A stretch of 64,000 bases of DNA from Pedococcus aerophilus (GTDB taxonomy: Bacteria > Actinomycetota > Actinomycetes > Actinomycetales > Dermatophilaceae), in the NCBI RefSeq assembly GCF_039532215.1, contig NZ_BAAARN010000001.1, forward strand, positions 1,349,942 through 1,413,941, read 5' to 3'. How positions within the stretch are numbered: the first letter of the stretch is position 1; the number at the start of each line of letters is the position of its first letter. Both the position numbers and the translations under genes were made by a program. Of this stretch, positions 43,564 through 53,459 are shown in pieces. The notes beneath the pieces are model-generated. The model was not told the origin of the DNA and ran no database searches. It saw only the letters and a list, made by a program, of their open reading frames with translations.

Positions 43564-44858
43564 CCGCCTCCCCCGTCTCGGCCTCCCCCGTCACGGCGCT
43601 GCGGGCCCGTCGCGTCCTGCTGCTGCTGACGTTCACCCGGTGGTTCCCGGTCGGCCTGACCATCGGCGTGACCACCCTGCTCGTCCTCGAGCGCGGCATG
43701 AGCCTGGCCCAGCTCGGTGTCATCTTCGCCATGCAGGGCTTCGTCGTCCTCGGGCTGGAGCTCCCCACCGGGGGTTTCGCTGACGCCCTGGGTCGCCGCC
43801 CGGTCCTCGTGGCGTCGGCGGTCGTCGCCCTCGTGTCCGCACTGGTGTTCATCACCTCCCACACCTTCACCGGCTTCGTCGTGGCGCTGCTCCTGCAAGG
43901 CGTCTTCCGGGCGCTCGACTCCGGACCGCTCGAGGCCTGGTACGTCGACACCGCCCACGCCGACGACCCCACGACGAAGGTCGAGGACGGGTTGTCCCGG
44001 GCGGGGATGGTGCTCGGCCTCGCGATCGCCTCCGGGGCGCTGGTCTCCGGCGGGCTCATCGCCTGGCACCCGGTGCGCGCGCTGACCGCGCTGGAGTTTC
44101 CCTACTGGTGCGCGATCGGCTTCTTCGTCGTCCACCTCGTCGCCGTGTGCGTGCTGGTGCGCGAGCCCCTGAGCCACGTGGACTCCACCGGCCTGCGCCG
44201 TGCCCTGCGCTCGGCCCGGGAGGCACCGCAGGTCGTCACCGACGGCCTGCGCCTGCTGGGGCGCTCGCGCGTGCTGCTCTGCCTGGTCCTCGTCGAGGTC
44301 TTCTGGTCCGTCGGGATGATCGCCTTCGAGACCTTCATGCCGGTCCGGCTGGCAGAGCTCGCCGGCGGGGAGACGCGTGCCGGCGCTCTCATGGGGCCCG
44401 TGTCGGCGGCCGCCTGGGGCCTGTTCGCGCTCGGTTCCGCCGCCGCCGGGCTCGCCAGCCGTCGCCTCGGCGTCGCGTGGACCGCGGTCCTGGCCCGCAT
44501 CCTCAACGGCGCCTTCATCGTCGTCATGGGCCTCATGCTCGGGCCCGTCGGCCTCATCACGGCCTTCCTCGTGACCTACACGCTGCACGGCTCCGGCGGG
44601 CCGGTGCACAGCACGCTGCTCCACCGCCAGGCGCACTCCCGCAACCGGACCACCGTGCTGTCGATGAACTCCATGGTCGCCGGCGGTTCGTTCAGCATCG
44701 GGATGCTGGTCCTCGGCCCGGTCGCCGAGCACACCAGCACGGCCACGGCGATCGTCGTGGCCGGCGGGTTCAGCATCCTCGGGGCGGCGCTCTACCTGCC
44801 CGCCATCCGCCAGGAGCGCACCGACGGTCCGGTGGCCACCGAGCCCACCCCGGCCTGA
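43560..44858 (+). CDS. MFS transporter coupled to the ArsR-like regulator
   Basis: 432 residues, about 12 helices. The loop 2-3 motif is seen as GGFADALGRRPVLVAS, and the second half begins around LLCLVLVEVFWSVGM. Resembles drug/proton antiporters of the tetracycline/multidrug sort. GTG start overlapping the regulator stop (GTGA), a common repressor-efflux layout. Substrate unknown. Confidence 0.88.
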   Translation: MTASPVSASPVTALRARRVLLLLTFTRWFPVGLTIGVTTLLVLERGMSLAQLGVIFAMQGFVVLGLELPTGGFADALGRRPVLVASAVVALVSALVFITSHTFTGFVVALLLQGVFRALDSGPLEAWYVDTAHADDPTTKVEDGLSRAGMVLGLAIASGALVSGGLIAWHPVRALTALEFPYWCAIGFFVVHLVAVCVLVREPLSHVDSTGLRRALRSAREAPQVVTDGLRLLGRSRVLLCLVLVEVFWSVGMIAFETFMPVRLAELAGGETRAGALMGPVSAAAWGLFALGSAAAGLASRRLGVAWTAVLARILNGAFIVVMGLMLGPVGLITAFLVTYTLHGSGGPVHSTLLHRQAHSRNRTTVLSMNSMVAGGSFSIGMLVLGPVAEHTSTATAIVVAGGFSILGAALYLPAIRQERTDGPVATEPTPA

Positions 44859-44875
44859 GCGCCCAGACTGGAGCC

Positions 44876-45523
44876 ATGCGTTCCTTCCTCGCCGGCGTCG
44901 TCAGCACCCTCGTCGTCCTCGCGGTCGCCGCGGTCCTGCTCGTCACCAGCCTCCCGGTCGCCGACCCGGCGCCGGCCGCACCGGCCCCCGGCCGCCCCGC
45001 GGGCGCGCCCAGCAGCGTCGCGAAGGGAGAGACCTGGCTCGGTGACGTCGACCTCTCGAGCAGCAGCGTGCTCACCTCGGACGGCCCCCTCACGGACGTG
45101 CGTGCCACCGGCGCCGACGTGCGGCTGACGTCGAACGGCCTGCGGGCGGGTCGCCTCGACCTCGACGCCGTCCTGCCCTTCGCCACCGCCGCCCGCCAGA
45201 TCGGGGACGTCGAGCTGTATGACGCGGGCAACGGACGCGCGGGCGTCCGCCGGACCGCGACCGTCCTGGGTCGCGACATCGCGATCCGCGCCACCGGCAC
45301 CGTCACCGCGGTGGACGGCCAGCTGGTCATCGAGCCCGAGAGCGTCGACCTGGGCGGTCCGGACTTCGTGGACTCCGCACTGTCTGCGGCCGCCCGCCGG
45401 TTCGTGACGATCCGGCACACCGTCACCGGCCTCCCGGCAGGGATGCGCCTCACCCGGGTCTCGGTGCAGGAGAACGGGTTCCGCGCCACGCTCACCGGCA
45501 ACGACGTCATCCTCAACCAGTAG
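44876..45523 (+). CDS. LmeA-like (DUF2993) lipid-binding protein
   Basis: 215 residues with an N-terminal signal/anchor helix (FLAGVVSTLVVLAVAAVLLV) and a DUF2993 domain: DVRATGADVRLTSNGLRAG near the middle and MRLTRVSVQENGFRATLTGNDV at the end. LmeA in mycobacteria binds phospholipids and affects lipomannan. Starts 17 nt after the MFS gene, so it is probably in the same transcript. Confidence 0.8.
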   Translation: MRSFLAGVVSTLVVLAVAAVLLVTSLPVADPAPAAPAPGRPAGAPSSVAKGETWLGDVDLSSSSVLTSDGPLTDVRATGADVRLTSNGLRAGRLDLDAVLPFATAARQIGDVELYDAGNGRAGVRRTATVLGRDIAIRATGTVTAVDGQLVIEPESVDLGGPDFVDSALSAAARRFVTIRHTVTGLPAGMRLTRVSVQENGFRATLTGNDVILNQ

Positions 45524-45547
45524 CGCCCCGACCGGCGACAGGGACGC

Positions 45548-45587
45548 GACGAGGGCCCCGGGGCAGGTTGCACCCGAGGCCCTCGTC
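45548..45587. terminator. Bidirectional terminator before the pullulanase stop
   Basis: GACGAGGGCC and GGCCCTCGTC pair exactly, extended by CGGG/CCCG past one mismatch. Between the convergent DUF2993 and pullulanase genes. Confidence 0.75.
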
Positions 45588-45594
45588 GTGTCGG

Positions 45595-48500
45595 TCAGCG
45601 CTGGACGAACACCGCCACCGTGCGCGGCGGCACCGTGGCCGAACCGGTCGCGCTGTTCCACGACGAGGCCTTCACGACCGCGTCGCTGCCGCCCGCCTGC
45701 ACCGGCGAGAGGGCCAGCGAGGCCCCGGCGAGGCCGGGCACCTTCTGCGTCACGGCGTCCGGCGAGGCGTTGATGACGACGACCAGACCCTTGAGCCGCG
45801 GGTCGGCGTCGGTGCCCTTCGTGTCGTCGATCCGCATCGCGATGACGCCGGCCTTCGCGTCCGTCGTGCCGCTGGCGGGGTAGCTCACCTTGGCTCGGAT
45901 CGCGTCGGCGGTGCCGAGACGGAACAGCGGCGTGGAGAACCGCAGCTGGAGCAGCTGCTGCGCCTGGGCGCTGGCGGTCTGGACGTCCGCCGCCGACGGC
46001 TTGAGGGCCGGGTCGGCGAGCAGCGGCTTCATGTACGACCACTTCGACTCGTTGTCGGCCTTGATCGGCAGGCCCCGGCCGAAGCCGTTGTCCGCCCCGG
46101 TCCAGTCGAGGACGTTGAACCAGTCACCGCTGTCGTAGCTGTTGCGGTCCAGCGACTTGCTGCGCAGCAGGTCGGCGCCCGCGTGCCAGAACGACGGCGT
46201 CTGCGCCAGCGCGGTCGTCGCCAGCGACACCGAGTTCATCCGCACCCGGTCCTTCATCGTCGTGGCCTGCGGCAGTTTGAACGCCAGGCTGTCGAACAAC
46301 GTCTCGTTGTCGTGGGCGTCGACGTAGGTGATGACCTCGTCCGGCTGCTCGGCGTAGCCCGCCGGGGAGCCGTTGTAGTCGACGTCCTTGCCCTGCGCCA
46401 CGGCACCGGTCTCGTTGAGCCGGAAGGCGAACGAGCGCAGGTTGCCCGCCATCCCGAGCTGCACGAGGTCGGTGTCGTGCTTGAGTCGCGTTGCGGCAGA
46501 AGGGTTGGCAGCGCTGTCACCGTTGGGATCGGTCGCCTCGCCGCTGCCGAAGCCCTGGGTGCGGGGGTTCTCGTCGAACGGCCCACCACCACGGACCGCG
46601 TCGCGCAGCCGGTCGGAGAAGGTGCCGATGTGGGTGCCGGCGAGCTGGCCCTGCGTGGCCTGCTCGAAGCGGGCGTTGTCGGCGACCTCGCCGAAGTTCC
46701 AGCCCTCGCCGTACAGCGTCACCTTCCTGCCGTCGACACCGTCCTTCGCCGGCGTCAGCTGGTTGAGCGCCGCACGGACCGCCAGCATGTTGGCCTTGCT
46801 GTGGTGGCCCATGAGGTCGAAGCGGAACCCGTCGACCTTGTAGTCACGGGCCCAGAGCACGACGGCGTCGACCATGGCCTTCTGCGCCATGGCGTGCTCC
46901 GTGGCGACGTTCTGGCAGCAGGTGGACGTCTCGACCGCCCCCGTCGCGTTGAGGCGCTGGTAGTACCCGGGGACGACCTTGTCCAGGACGCTGGTCGCAG
47001 CCTGGCCGGAGGTGGGCGTGTGGTTGAAGACCTGGTCCAGGACGACCCGCAACCCGTCACGGTGCAGGCCCCCGACCATGGTCCGGAACTCGGCCACCCG
47101 GGTGCCACCCTCGGCCCGCGCGGGGGTCGAGGCGTACGAACCCTCCGGAGCCATCCAGTGCCACGGGTCGTAGCCCCAGTTGAAGGCGTCACCGGCGCGG
47201 GTCGGCTCGATGCAGGCCTGCTGCTGCTCGCTGTCCGGCGCGAACGACTGCAGGTCGCAGGCCGGCTTGGCCTGCTTCGCCGGGTCCTCCTCGATCGAGG
47301 CGATGTCGAAGGTCGGCAGCAGGTGCACGGTGTTGAGGCCGGCCGCAGCCAGCTTCTTCAGGTGCTTGGTCCCGTTGCCGTTCTCGGCGAACGCGAGGTA
47401 GGAGCCACGGTTCTCGGCGCTCACCGTCGGGTCGCTGATCGAGAAGTCCCGCACGTGCAGCTCGTAGATGGTCGAGTCGACCGTCTTCCTCAGGGCCGGG
47501 GCCTTCGTGGTGGACCAGAGTGCCGGACGGTAGGACGCGTCCTTGAGGTCCACCGCCACCGACCGGGTCGAGTTGAGGGTCAGAGCCACCGAGTAAGGGT
47601 CCGTGACCTGCGTGGTCTCGACCTTGCCGGTGCTGGGGACCCAGACCGTGACCTCGTAGAGGTACCGCGCGTTGGGCGAGCCCGCGGTGGCGGACCACGA
47701 GCCGTCGTCGGCCCTCCTCATCGCCGTCCGTGTCGCCGCACTGGTCGGTGCGTCCGCCGCGGCGCGGGGCGACCAGGTGAGGAGGTCGACCTTCTGCGCG
47801 GTGGGCGCCCACAGGCGGAAGCTCGGCGTCCGGCGCGCGAAGGTGACGCCGTAGGCGCGCTTGCTCGCGGCCGCTGCATACAGGTCGTCGAGGACGTAGG
47901 CGATCTGCACACCAGTGGCGTCGAGCAGGCGGCTGAGGGAGTCGTACATGCCGACGGCCACCTGGCCACGCAGGATCTCGGGCACCCGCTTGACGTCCTT
48001 CTTGGCGAGGTCCAGGGCGAGGTAGCCCTTGAGCTCGGGGTGGGCCGTCGTGACCGCCGTGCCGAGCCCGTCGGGGTCGAGGGTCAGCGGGAGCGACGAT
48101 CCACCGGTGATGTCCTCGGCGTCGACCGCGAGCCCGCCGTCGGCGGACCAGGCGAGGCGCCACTTGAGCAGCGCGGGGTTGGCCCCCTCGGGGACCATGG
48201 CCGCAGGCCACGCGATGGTGTCGCGGTCGACCCAGATGGCCCGCTGCTTGGTGAGGTCCGGCGCCGAGCCGGCCCGCGCGACCTTGATCGTCGTCTCGTG
48301 CGTCGCGAGGTCGTAGGAGATCGAGGTGATCAGGCCGTCGGCGGGCACGGTGACCGAGATGTTCGCACCGTTGGGCGCGCCCCCGGCTCCGTAGTTCTCG
48401 TCCCAGCTCAGGCCGTGGGCGACCTTGAACTCGTAGGTCCCGGCGGGGAGCCGGTCGGTCGACCACGTGTAGGTCTTGTCACCGTCCGGGTCCTGCAGCC

Positions 48501-51402
48501 ACGGCTGCATGCAGTCCGGGCTCCAGTCCGCCGGGCAGCCCAGCTCGCTCTGGAACGACCCGGCAGCCGTGATGATCGGCCCCTGGGCGTCGGAGGTCAC
48601 CCAGTGGGTGGCGTGGTCGTAGTAGAACGTCACGGGACCAGTCGGTGCGGTGTAGCTGATGTTGTCACCGTTGGGGCGTCCACCGGCTCCGTAGTTCTCG
48701 TCCCAGGCCTTGTTGATGGCCGCCTTGTAGGCGTGCTCGGCCGGCGGGATCGTGTACGTGCCCTTCCAGATCTGGTCCTTCGGGTCGAGCGTCAGCTGCG
48801 CCTCGTCGCACGCCGGCGACCAGTCCGCCGCGCAACCCATCTCGCTGTTGTGGTCACCGGCGACGGCGACGTTGTCGGGCTGGGTCACCGGGCCGACGCC
48901 ACCACCGTCACCACCGCCGGGCGGCGCGGGGTCGCCGACGATGCCGTAGGACGAGGAGGCCGACACGTGACCGGCGTTGTCCTTGGCCACCGCGCGGTAC
49001 TCCAGCAGCGTGCCCTTCGCCATCGAGGTGACGTCGTGGAAGACGCGGTACGGGGCGTTGTCGTCCGTGCCGAGCTTCTGCCAGGCCTTGGTGCCGATCG
49101 GACGGTAGAGGAAGGTCACCTGCGCGAAGGTGTTGTCGGGGATCGCCGCACCGATCTCGGCGCGCCCGCCCACGACACCACCCGCACCCGGGGAGGTCAG
49201 GTAGACGGCCGGGGCCGACTTGGGCTTGTCCATGGGGGACGTGGCCTTCCAGACCGACACCGACTGGGCCGGAACCGTCACGGTGACGCGACCGTCCTTG
49301 GCCGAGCGCACGGTGTTCGTCGCGCCGTACACCGGGGCGAACTTCTGGTTGTGGCCGTAGGTCGCGAACGTCGCCGACTTGGCCGTCGTCGCGTTGTTGG
49401 CCGCCACGACGTACTCGACGCGCTTGCCCTTGTCGATGCGCGAGAAGGCGAAGATGCCGGCGTTGCTGCTGGCGTAGCGGTGCACCTGGGCACCGTCGGC
49501 GAGCGCGGGGTTGGCGGCCCTGACCGCGGCCAGCGACTTGATGTGCTGGTAGAGCGGCGAGCTCGTGGAGTAGCGGTCCTTGGAGCCGGCGGTGCCGCCG
49601 AGCACGGGCTGCGTGGTGTAGCCGCGGTCGACCGTGCCGTCGGGCTTGGTGCGGTCGGCGACCTTGGTGGCGAACATGTCCTGGCGGGCGTCCTTGTCAC
49701 CGCCGTAGCCGACGAAACCCTGCTCGTCGCCGTAGTAGGTGATCGGTTGTCCGCGGGTGAGGTACATGAGGGAGTCGGCGAGCTTGACCCGCGACATCAG
49801 CGCGGGACCGACCTCGTCCTTGCCCTGGAGCAGGTAGCCGACGCGACCCATGTCGTGGTTGCCGAGGAAGGTCGGCAGCTGGTACGCGTTGGAGTCGGTG
49901 TCGGTGTAGTGGTCGTCGTCGGCGTAGAGGTCACGCAGGTCCGTGCCCGACTTGCCCTGGGCCCAGTTGGTGGCCTGCGCCTGGAAGCCGAAGTCGAGGG
50001 TGGCCTGGAGCTTGCCGGTCGTCGTGTACTGCGACATCACCGACGGGCGGGCGTCGTAGACCTCGCCGAACATGAAGAAGTCGTCGTTCTTGCGGCTCTT
50101 GGCCTGCTGCACCATCGCCGGCCCGAAGGACTGCCAGAACTCCATGTTGACGTGCTTGACCGTGTCGATGCGGAAGCCGTCGACCCCGAAGTCGACCCAC
50201 GCCTTGTAGATGTCCTCCATGCCCTTCTCGACGTCCTGCTGCTCGGTGAACAGGTCGTCGAGGCCGACGAAGTCGCCGTACTCGGAGGACTCGCCGGCGA
50301 AGGTCGAGTCACCGCGGTTGTGGTAGTTCGTCGGGTCGTTCAGCCAGGACGGGACCTTGGCCGTGGAGTCACCGGGGTTCGAGAAGACCGGGGTGTACGG
50401 GAAGGAGGTCTGGGGGTCCATCGCCGGGAACCCGGGCTTGCCCGCGTACGCCTTGTCGTCGAAGACGGTGCCGTCCGCGTCCTTGTACGGGAAGGCCGTC
50501 TTGTCGCGGTAGGTGTACTGCCCCTCCTCGTAGTTGATGACGTCCGCGGTGTGGTTGGTGATGATGTCGAAGAAGACCTTCATCCCCTTCCCGTGGGCGG
50601 CGGCGATGAGGGCCTTGAGGTCGGCGTTGGTGCCGAGGTGCGGGTCGACCTGGGTGAAGTCGGTGATCCAGTAGCCGTGGTAGCCGGCACTCTCGGTGCC
50701 GGGCGTGCCCTGCACGGGCTTGTTCTTGAACGACGGCGTCAGCCAGATCGCGGTGGTGCCCAGGCCCTTGATGTAGTCGAGCTTTCCCTGGATGCCCTTG
50801 AGGTCACCACCGTGGTAGAAGCCCTTGTCGGTCGGGTCGTACCCGGTCTTGAGCCGCGAACCCGTGAGCCCTCCGAGGTCGTTGCTCGTGTCGCCGTTGG
50901 CGAAGCGGTCCGCCATGACGAAGTAGTAGCGCTCCTTGGTGAGCGGCTCGCGCAGCGAGTCCCCCGCCCAGGCCTGGTCCGCCGCGGTGGCCGGCCCGGA
51001 GATGCTGAGGGGGCGGATGCCGATCTGGTGCGTCTCGTCGTCGTAGGTGAACTCGACCTTCGAGGGTCCCTTGAGGACGAGCGGCAGGTTGTCACCGCCC
51101 TTGGTGCCGCCGGCGCCGTAGCTCTCGTCCCACGAGTGGTTGATCGCCACCTTGTACTCGTAGGTCCCCGCGGGGACCGCCATGGTCTTGGCGTATGTCG
51201 TGCTGCCGCCGACCTGCGCGAGGTCGGTCGCGGTGCAGTCCGGGGACCAGTCCGCGTCGCAGCCGAGCTCGGACTGCAGGGACCCGACGAGGGTCACCGT
51301 CCGGTCGGCCGCCTGGGCTGGGGTCGCGGTGAGCGGGACCAGCGCTCCGGAGAGGACGAGCGCTGCGCTACTGACGGCGGCGATGACGGACGAACGGGCC
51401 AT
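45595..51402 (-). CDS. Secreted two-domain amylopullulanase
   Basis: 1,935 residues with a signal peptide ending at TPAQAADR. Order, with approximate residues: X25 module (35-130); GH13 alpha-amylase-like domain (155-600) with DGFRIDTVKH (about 411), FMFGEVYD (447) and FLGNHDMGR (519); an Ig-like linker (730-820); two more X25 modules (840-940, 944-1037); pullulanase N-domains and CBM48 (1050-1290); a second GH13 domain with the pullulanase signature NWGYDPWHW (about 1409), DGFRFDLMGHH (1527), YGEGWNFGEV (1567) and YVDAHDNETLFD (1697); a C-terminal pullulanase-type beta domain (1790-1935). It would cut alpha-1,4 and alpha-1,6 bonds of starch or glycogen outside the cell. AAAGGAG ribosome site; CTTGC repeats upstream. 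Confidence 0.93.
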   Translation of the reverse strand: MARSSVIAAVSSAALVLSGALVPLTATPAQAADRTVTLVGSLQSELGCDADWSPDCTATDLAQVGGSTTYAKTMAVPAGTYEYKVAINHSWDESYGAGGTKGGDNLPLVLKGPSKVEFTYDDETHQIGIRPLSISGPATAADQAWAGDSLREPLTKERYYFVMADRFANGDTSNDLGGLTGSRLKTGYDPTDKGFYHGGDLKGIQGKLDYIKGLGTTAIWLTPSFKNKPVQGTPGTESAGYHGYWITDFTQVDPHLGTNADLKALIAAAHGKGMKVFFDIITNHTADVINYEEGQYTYRDKTAFPYKDADGTVFDDKAYAGKPGFPAMDPQTSFPYTPVFSNPGDSTAKVPSWLNDPTNYHNRGDSTFAGESSEYGDFVGLDDLFTEQQDVEKGMEDIYKAWVDFGVDGFRIDTVKHVNMEFWQSFGPAMVQQAKSRKNDDFFMFGEVYDARPSVMSQYTTTGKLQATLDFGFQAQATNWAQGKSGTDLRDLYADDDHYTDTDSNAYQLPTFLGNHDMGRVGYLLQGKDEVGPALMSRVKLADSLMYLTRGQPITYYGDEQGFVGYGGDKDARQDMFATKVADRTKPDGTVDRGYTTQPVLGGTAGSKDRYSTSSPLYQHIKSLAAVRAANPALADGAQVHRYASSNAGIFAFSRIDKGKRVEYVVAANNATTAKSATFATYGHNQKFAPVYGATNTVRSAKDGRVTVTVPAQSVSVWKATSPMDKPKSAPAVYLTSPGAGGVVGGRAEIGAAIPDNTFAQVTFLYRPIGTKAWQKLGTDDNAPYRVFHDVTSMAKGTLLEYRAVAKDNAGHVSASSSYGIVGDPAPPGGGDGGGVGPVTQPDNVAVAGDHNSEMGCAADWSPACDEAQLTLDPKDQIWKGTYTIPPAEHAYKAAINKAWDENYGAGGRPNGDNISYTAPTGPVTFYYDHATHWVTSDAQGPIITAAGSFQSELGCPADWSPDCMQPWLQDPDGDKTYTWSTDRLPAGTYEFKVAHGLSWDENYGAGGAPNGANISVTVPADGLITSISYDLATHETTIKVARAGSAPDLTKQRAIWVDRDTIAWPAAMVPEGANPALLKWRLAWSADGGLAVDAEDITGGSSLPLTLDPDGLGTAVTTAHPELKGYLALDLAKKDVKRVPEILRGQVAVGMYDSLSRLLDATGVQIAYVLDDLYAAAASKRAYGVTFARRTPSFRLWAPTAQKVDLLTWSPRAAADAPTSAATRTAMRRADDGSWSATAGSPNARYLYEVTVWVPSTGKVETTQVTDPYSVALTLNSTRSVAVDLKDASYRPALWSTTKAPALRKTVDSTIYELHVRDFSISDPTVSAENRGSYLAFAENGNGTKHLKKLAAAGLNTVHLLPTFDIASIEEDPAKQAKPACDLQSFAPDSEQQQACIEPTRAGDAFNWGYDPWHWMAPEGSYASTPARAEGGTRVAEFRTMVGGLHRDGLRVVLDQVFNHTPTSGQAATSVLDKVVPGYYQRLNATGAVETSTCCQNVATEHAMAQKAMVDAVVLWARDYKVDGFRFDLMGHHSKANMLAVRAALNQLTPAKDGVDGRKVTLYGEGWNFGEVADNARFEQATQGQLAGTHIGTFSDRLRDAVRGGGPFDENPRTQGFGSGEATDPNGDSAANPSAATRLKHDTDLVQLGMAGNLRSFAFRLNETGAVAQGKDVDYNGSPAGYAEQPDEVITYVDAHDNETLFDSLAFKLPQATTMKDRVRMNSVSLATTALAQTPSFWHAGADLLRSKSLDRNSYDSGDWFNVLDWTGADNGFGRGLPIKADNESKWSYMKPLLADPALKPSAADVQTASAQAQQLLQLRFSTPLFRLGTADAIRAKVSYPASGTTDAKAGVIAMRIDDTKGTDADPRLKGLVVVINASPDAVTQKVPGLAGASLALSPVQAGGSDAVVKASSWNSATGSATVPPRTVAVFVQR

Positions 51403-51470
51403 TGACAGCTCCTTTGCTGCGGGGGTGCGGGCACACCCTAGGCCCGCTGAGACCAGACCCGCCAGAGGCC

Positions 51471-51490
51471 CTGCAAGTTTCAGCAAGAAA
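51471..51490 (-). promoter_or_regulatory. CTTGC direct repeats before the amylopullulanase gene
   Basis: On the minus strand CTTGCTG and CTTGCAG are 10 bp apart, about 70 nt before the start codon. CTTGCA-type direct repeats are the operators of the LacI-family maltose regulator (MalR/Reg1) before Streptomyces amylase genes. Control by such a regulator is inference; none is encoded in the window. Confidence 0.45.
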
Positions 51491-51548
51491 TTGCGATCTC
51501 TTGACCTGCGCAGACGCGCGGTGTTCGCCCAGATCGGCCGGGTGCCGG

Positions 51549-53231
51549 TCAGCGGGTGCGGGCCACCCGACCCTCGTCCCACACCGGCTCGTTGCTCTCG
51601 TACACCCGGCCGTCGGCGCCGAAGACGAGGAAGCGGTCGAAGCTCCGGGAGAACCACCGGTCGTGGGTCACGGCGATGACGGTCCCCTCGAACGCAGCCA
51701 GCCCCTCCTCCAGGGCCTCGGCCGAGTGCAGGTCGAGGTTGTCGGTGGGTTCGTCGAGGAGCAGGCAGGTCGCCCCGGACAGCTCGAGCAGCAGGATCTG
51801 GAAGCGCGCCTGCTGCCCACCGGAGAGCGAGTCGAACGTCTGCTCGCTCGCCCGCGCCAGGCCGTAGCGATCGAGCGCCCGAGCCGCCTCCTCACGCGGC
51901 TTTCCCACCCGGTGCTCGTCACCGCGGTGCAGGATCTCCAGCAGGGTGCGACCGGTCAGCGACGGCTGCTCGTGCGTCTGGGCGAACCACCCGGGGCGGA
52001 CCCTCGACCCGAGCCGGAGCCGACCGGTGTGCTCGACCGGCGTCGGGACGACGTCCCCCACGGGACGGTGCTCGAGGTCGGGGTCGCTGCCGCCACAGGC
52101 GACCAGCCGCAGGAAGTGCGACTTGCCCGAGCCGTTGCTCCCGAGGACCGCGACGCGCTCCCCGAACCAGACCTCGAGGTCGAAAGGACGCATCAGCCCG
52201 GTGAGCTCGAGCCCCTCGGCGATGACGGCGCGCTTGGCGGTCCGCCCTCCCTGCAGACGCATCCGCACGTTCTGCTTCAACGGGATCGCCTCGGGCGGCC
52301 CCGCCTCGACGAACCGGCGGAGCCGGGTCTCGGCAGCCTGGAGCTTGGGCGCCATGTCGGAGTTGTAGGACGCCTTCTGGCGGTACATCACCACGAGGGC
52401 CTTGAGCTTGAGGTGCTCCTCGTCCCAGCGCCGGGCCAGCTCCTCGAGCCGGGAGTTCCGGTCGTCGCGGGCCTGCTGGTACGTCGCGAAGCGGCCAGGG
52501 TGGACCCACAGGCTCGACCCGGCGCTGCCCGGCTCGAGGGTGGCGATCCGTGTCGCCACGCGGTCGAGCAGCTCGCGATCATGGCTGACGAACAGGACCG
52601 TCTTGGGCGAGGCGATGAGTTGGTCCTCGAGCCAGCGCTTGGCGGGCACGTCGAGGTAGTTGTCCGGCTCGTCGAGCAGGAGCACCTCCTCCGGACCGCG
52701 CAGCAATGCTTCGAGCACGACGCGCTTCTGCTCACCGCCGGAGAGGGTGGTGACCTTGCGCCACTGCGCCTTCTCGAACGGCACACCCAGCGCCGCGACC
52801 GTGCAGACGTCCCAGAGGGTCTCGTAGTCGTAGCCGCCGACGTCACCCCAGGTGACCAGCGCCTGCGCGTAGGCCATCTGGTCGGACTCCTGATCGCGCT
52901 CCATCATGGCCAGCTCGGTGCGGTCGATCTCCGCAGCGGCCTCACGGATCGGCGCGGGTGCGACCGAGACGAGGAGGTCACGGACGGTCGAGTCGTCGCG
53001 GACCGAGCCGACGAACTGCCGCATCACCCCGAGCCCACCGGACCGGGTGACGGCCCCGTCGTTCGCGGTCAGGTCGCCCGCGATGATGCGACCGAGGGTC
53101 GTCTTGCCCGTCCCGTTCGGACCGATCAGCGCGACCTTGGCCCCCTCCCCGACCCGGAGCGAGACGTCGCCGAGCAGCGGCCTGCCGTCGGGCAGGACGA
53201 AGCTGACGGAGTTGACGTCGATGTGGCCCAC
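51549..53231 (-). CDS. ABC-F family ATP-binding protein
   Basis: 560 residues with two ABC cassettes and no membrane segments. Walker A sites GPNGTGKTT and GSNGSGKS, signatures LSGGEQKRVV and LSGGQQARFQ, Walker B sites LLLDEPDNYLD and LLLDEPTDNLD. The linker between them (about 240-310) is basic and helical. ABC-F proteins act on the ribosome, some giving antibiotic protection and others aiding translation; which applies is not clear. The EQ2-type Glu residues are intact. Confidence 0.9.
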   Translation of the reverse strand: MGHIDVNSVSFVLPDGRPLLGDVSLRVGEGAKVALIGPNGTGKTTLGRIIAGDLTANDGAVTRSGGLGVMRQFVGSVRDDSTVRDLLVSVAPAPIREAAAEIDRTELAMMERDQESDQMAYAQALVTWGDVGGYDYETLWDVCTVAALGVPFEKAQWRKVTTLSGGEQKRVVLEALLRGPEEVLLLDEPDNYLDVPAKRWLEDQLIASPKTVLFVSHDRELLDRVATRIATLEPGSAGSSLWVHPGRFATYQQARDDRNSRLEELARRWDEEHLKLKALVVMYRQKASYNSDMAPKLQAAETRLRRFVEAGPPEAIPLKQNVRMRLQGGRTAKRAVIAEGLELTGLMRPFDLEVWFGERVAVLGSNGSGKSHFLRLVACGGSDPDLEHRPVGDVVPTPVEHTGRLRLGSRVRPGWFAQTHEQPSLTGRTLLEILHRGDEHRVGKPREEAARALDRYGLARASEQTFDSLSGGQQARFQILLLELSGATCLLLDEPTDNLDLHSAEALEEGLAAFEGTVIAVTHDRWFSRSFDRFLVFGADGRVYESNEPVWDEGRVARTR

Positions 53232-53459
53232 GGGTCAAGGGTGCTGCACGCGGCAGCCCGCCGTCACCTCGATATCGCCCGCTGGTGGCGGTCGGCGAAG
53301 ACGCCTGCGGGCCCGGGCGCAAATCTGCCGCCGAATGCGCGCCGGTCGGAGGGGGTCCGGCTGGCCGTACGGGTGAGGCGACCGTCAAGGATCGACCAAG
53401 CCGCGCCCCCGCCCACCGTCGTCCCGGCAACCATCGTCGTGTTGTCGAAAGGACGCTCC

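Noticed and set aside
45568-51405. 1,945-codon open frame antisense to the amylopullulanase
   Set aside because: High GC leaves antisense frames open. Translation is Arg/Val/Gly-rich with no domain, while the opposite strand has a complete multidomain enzyme.
51549-53231. Naming the ABC-F protein as an antibiotic resistance factor
   Set aside because: Linker sequence alone does not separate resistance from housekeeping ABC-F members.
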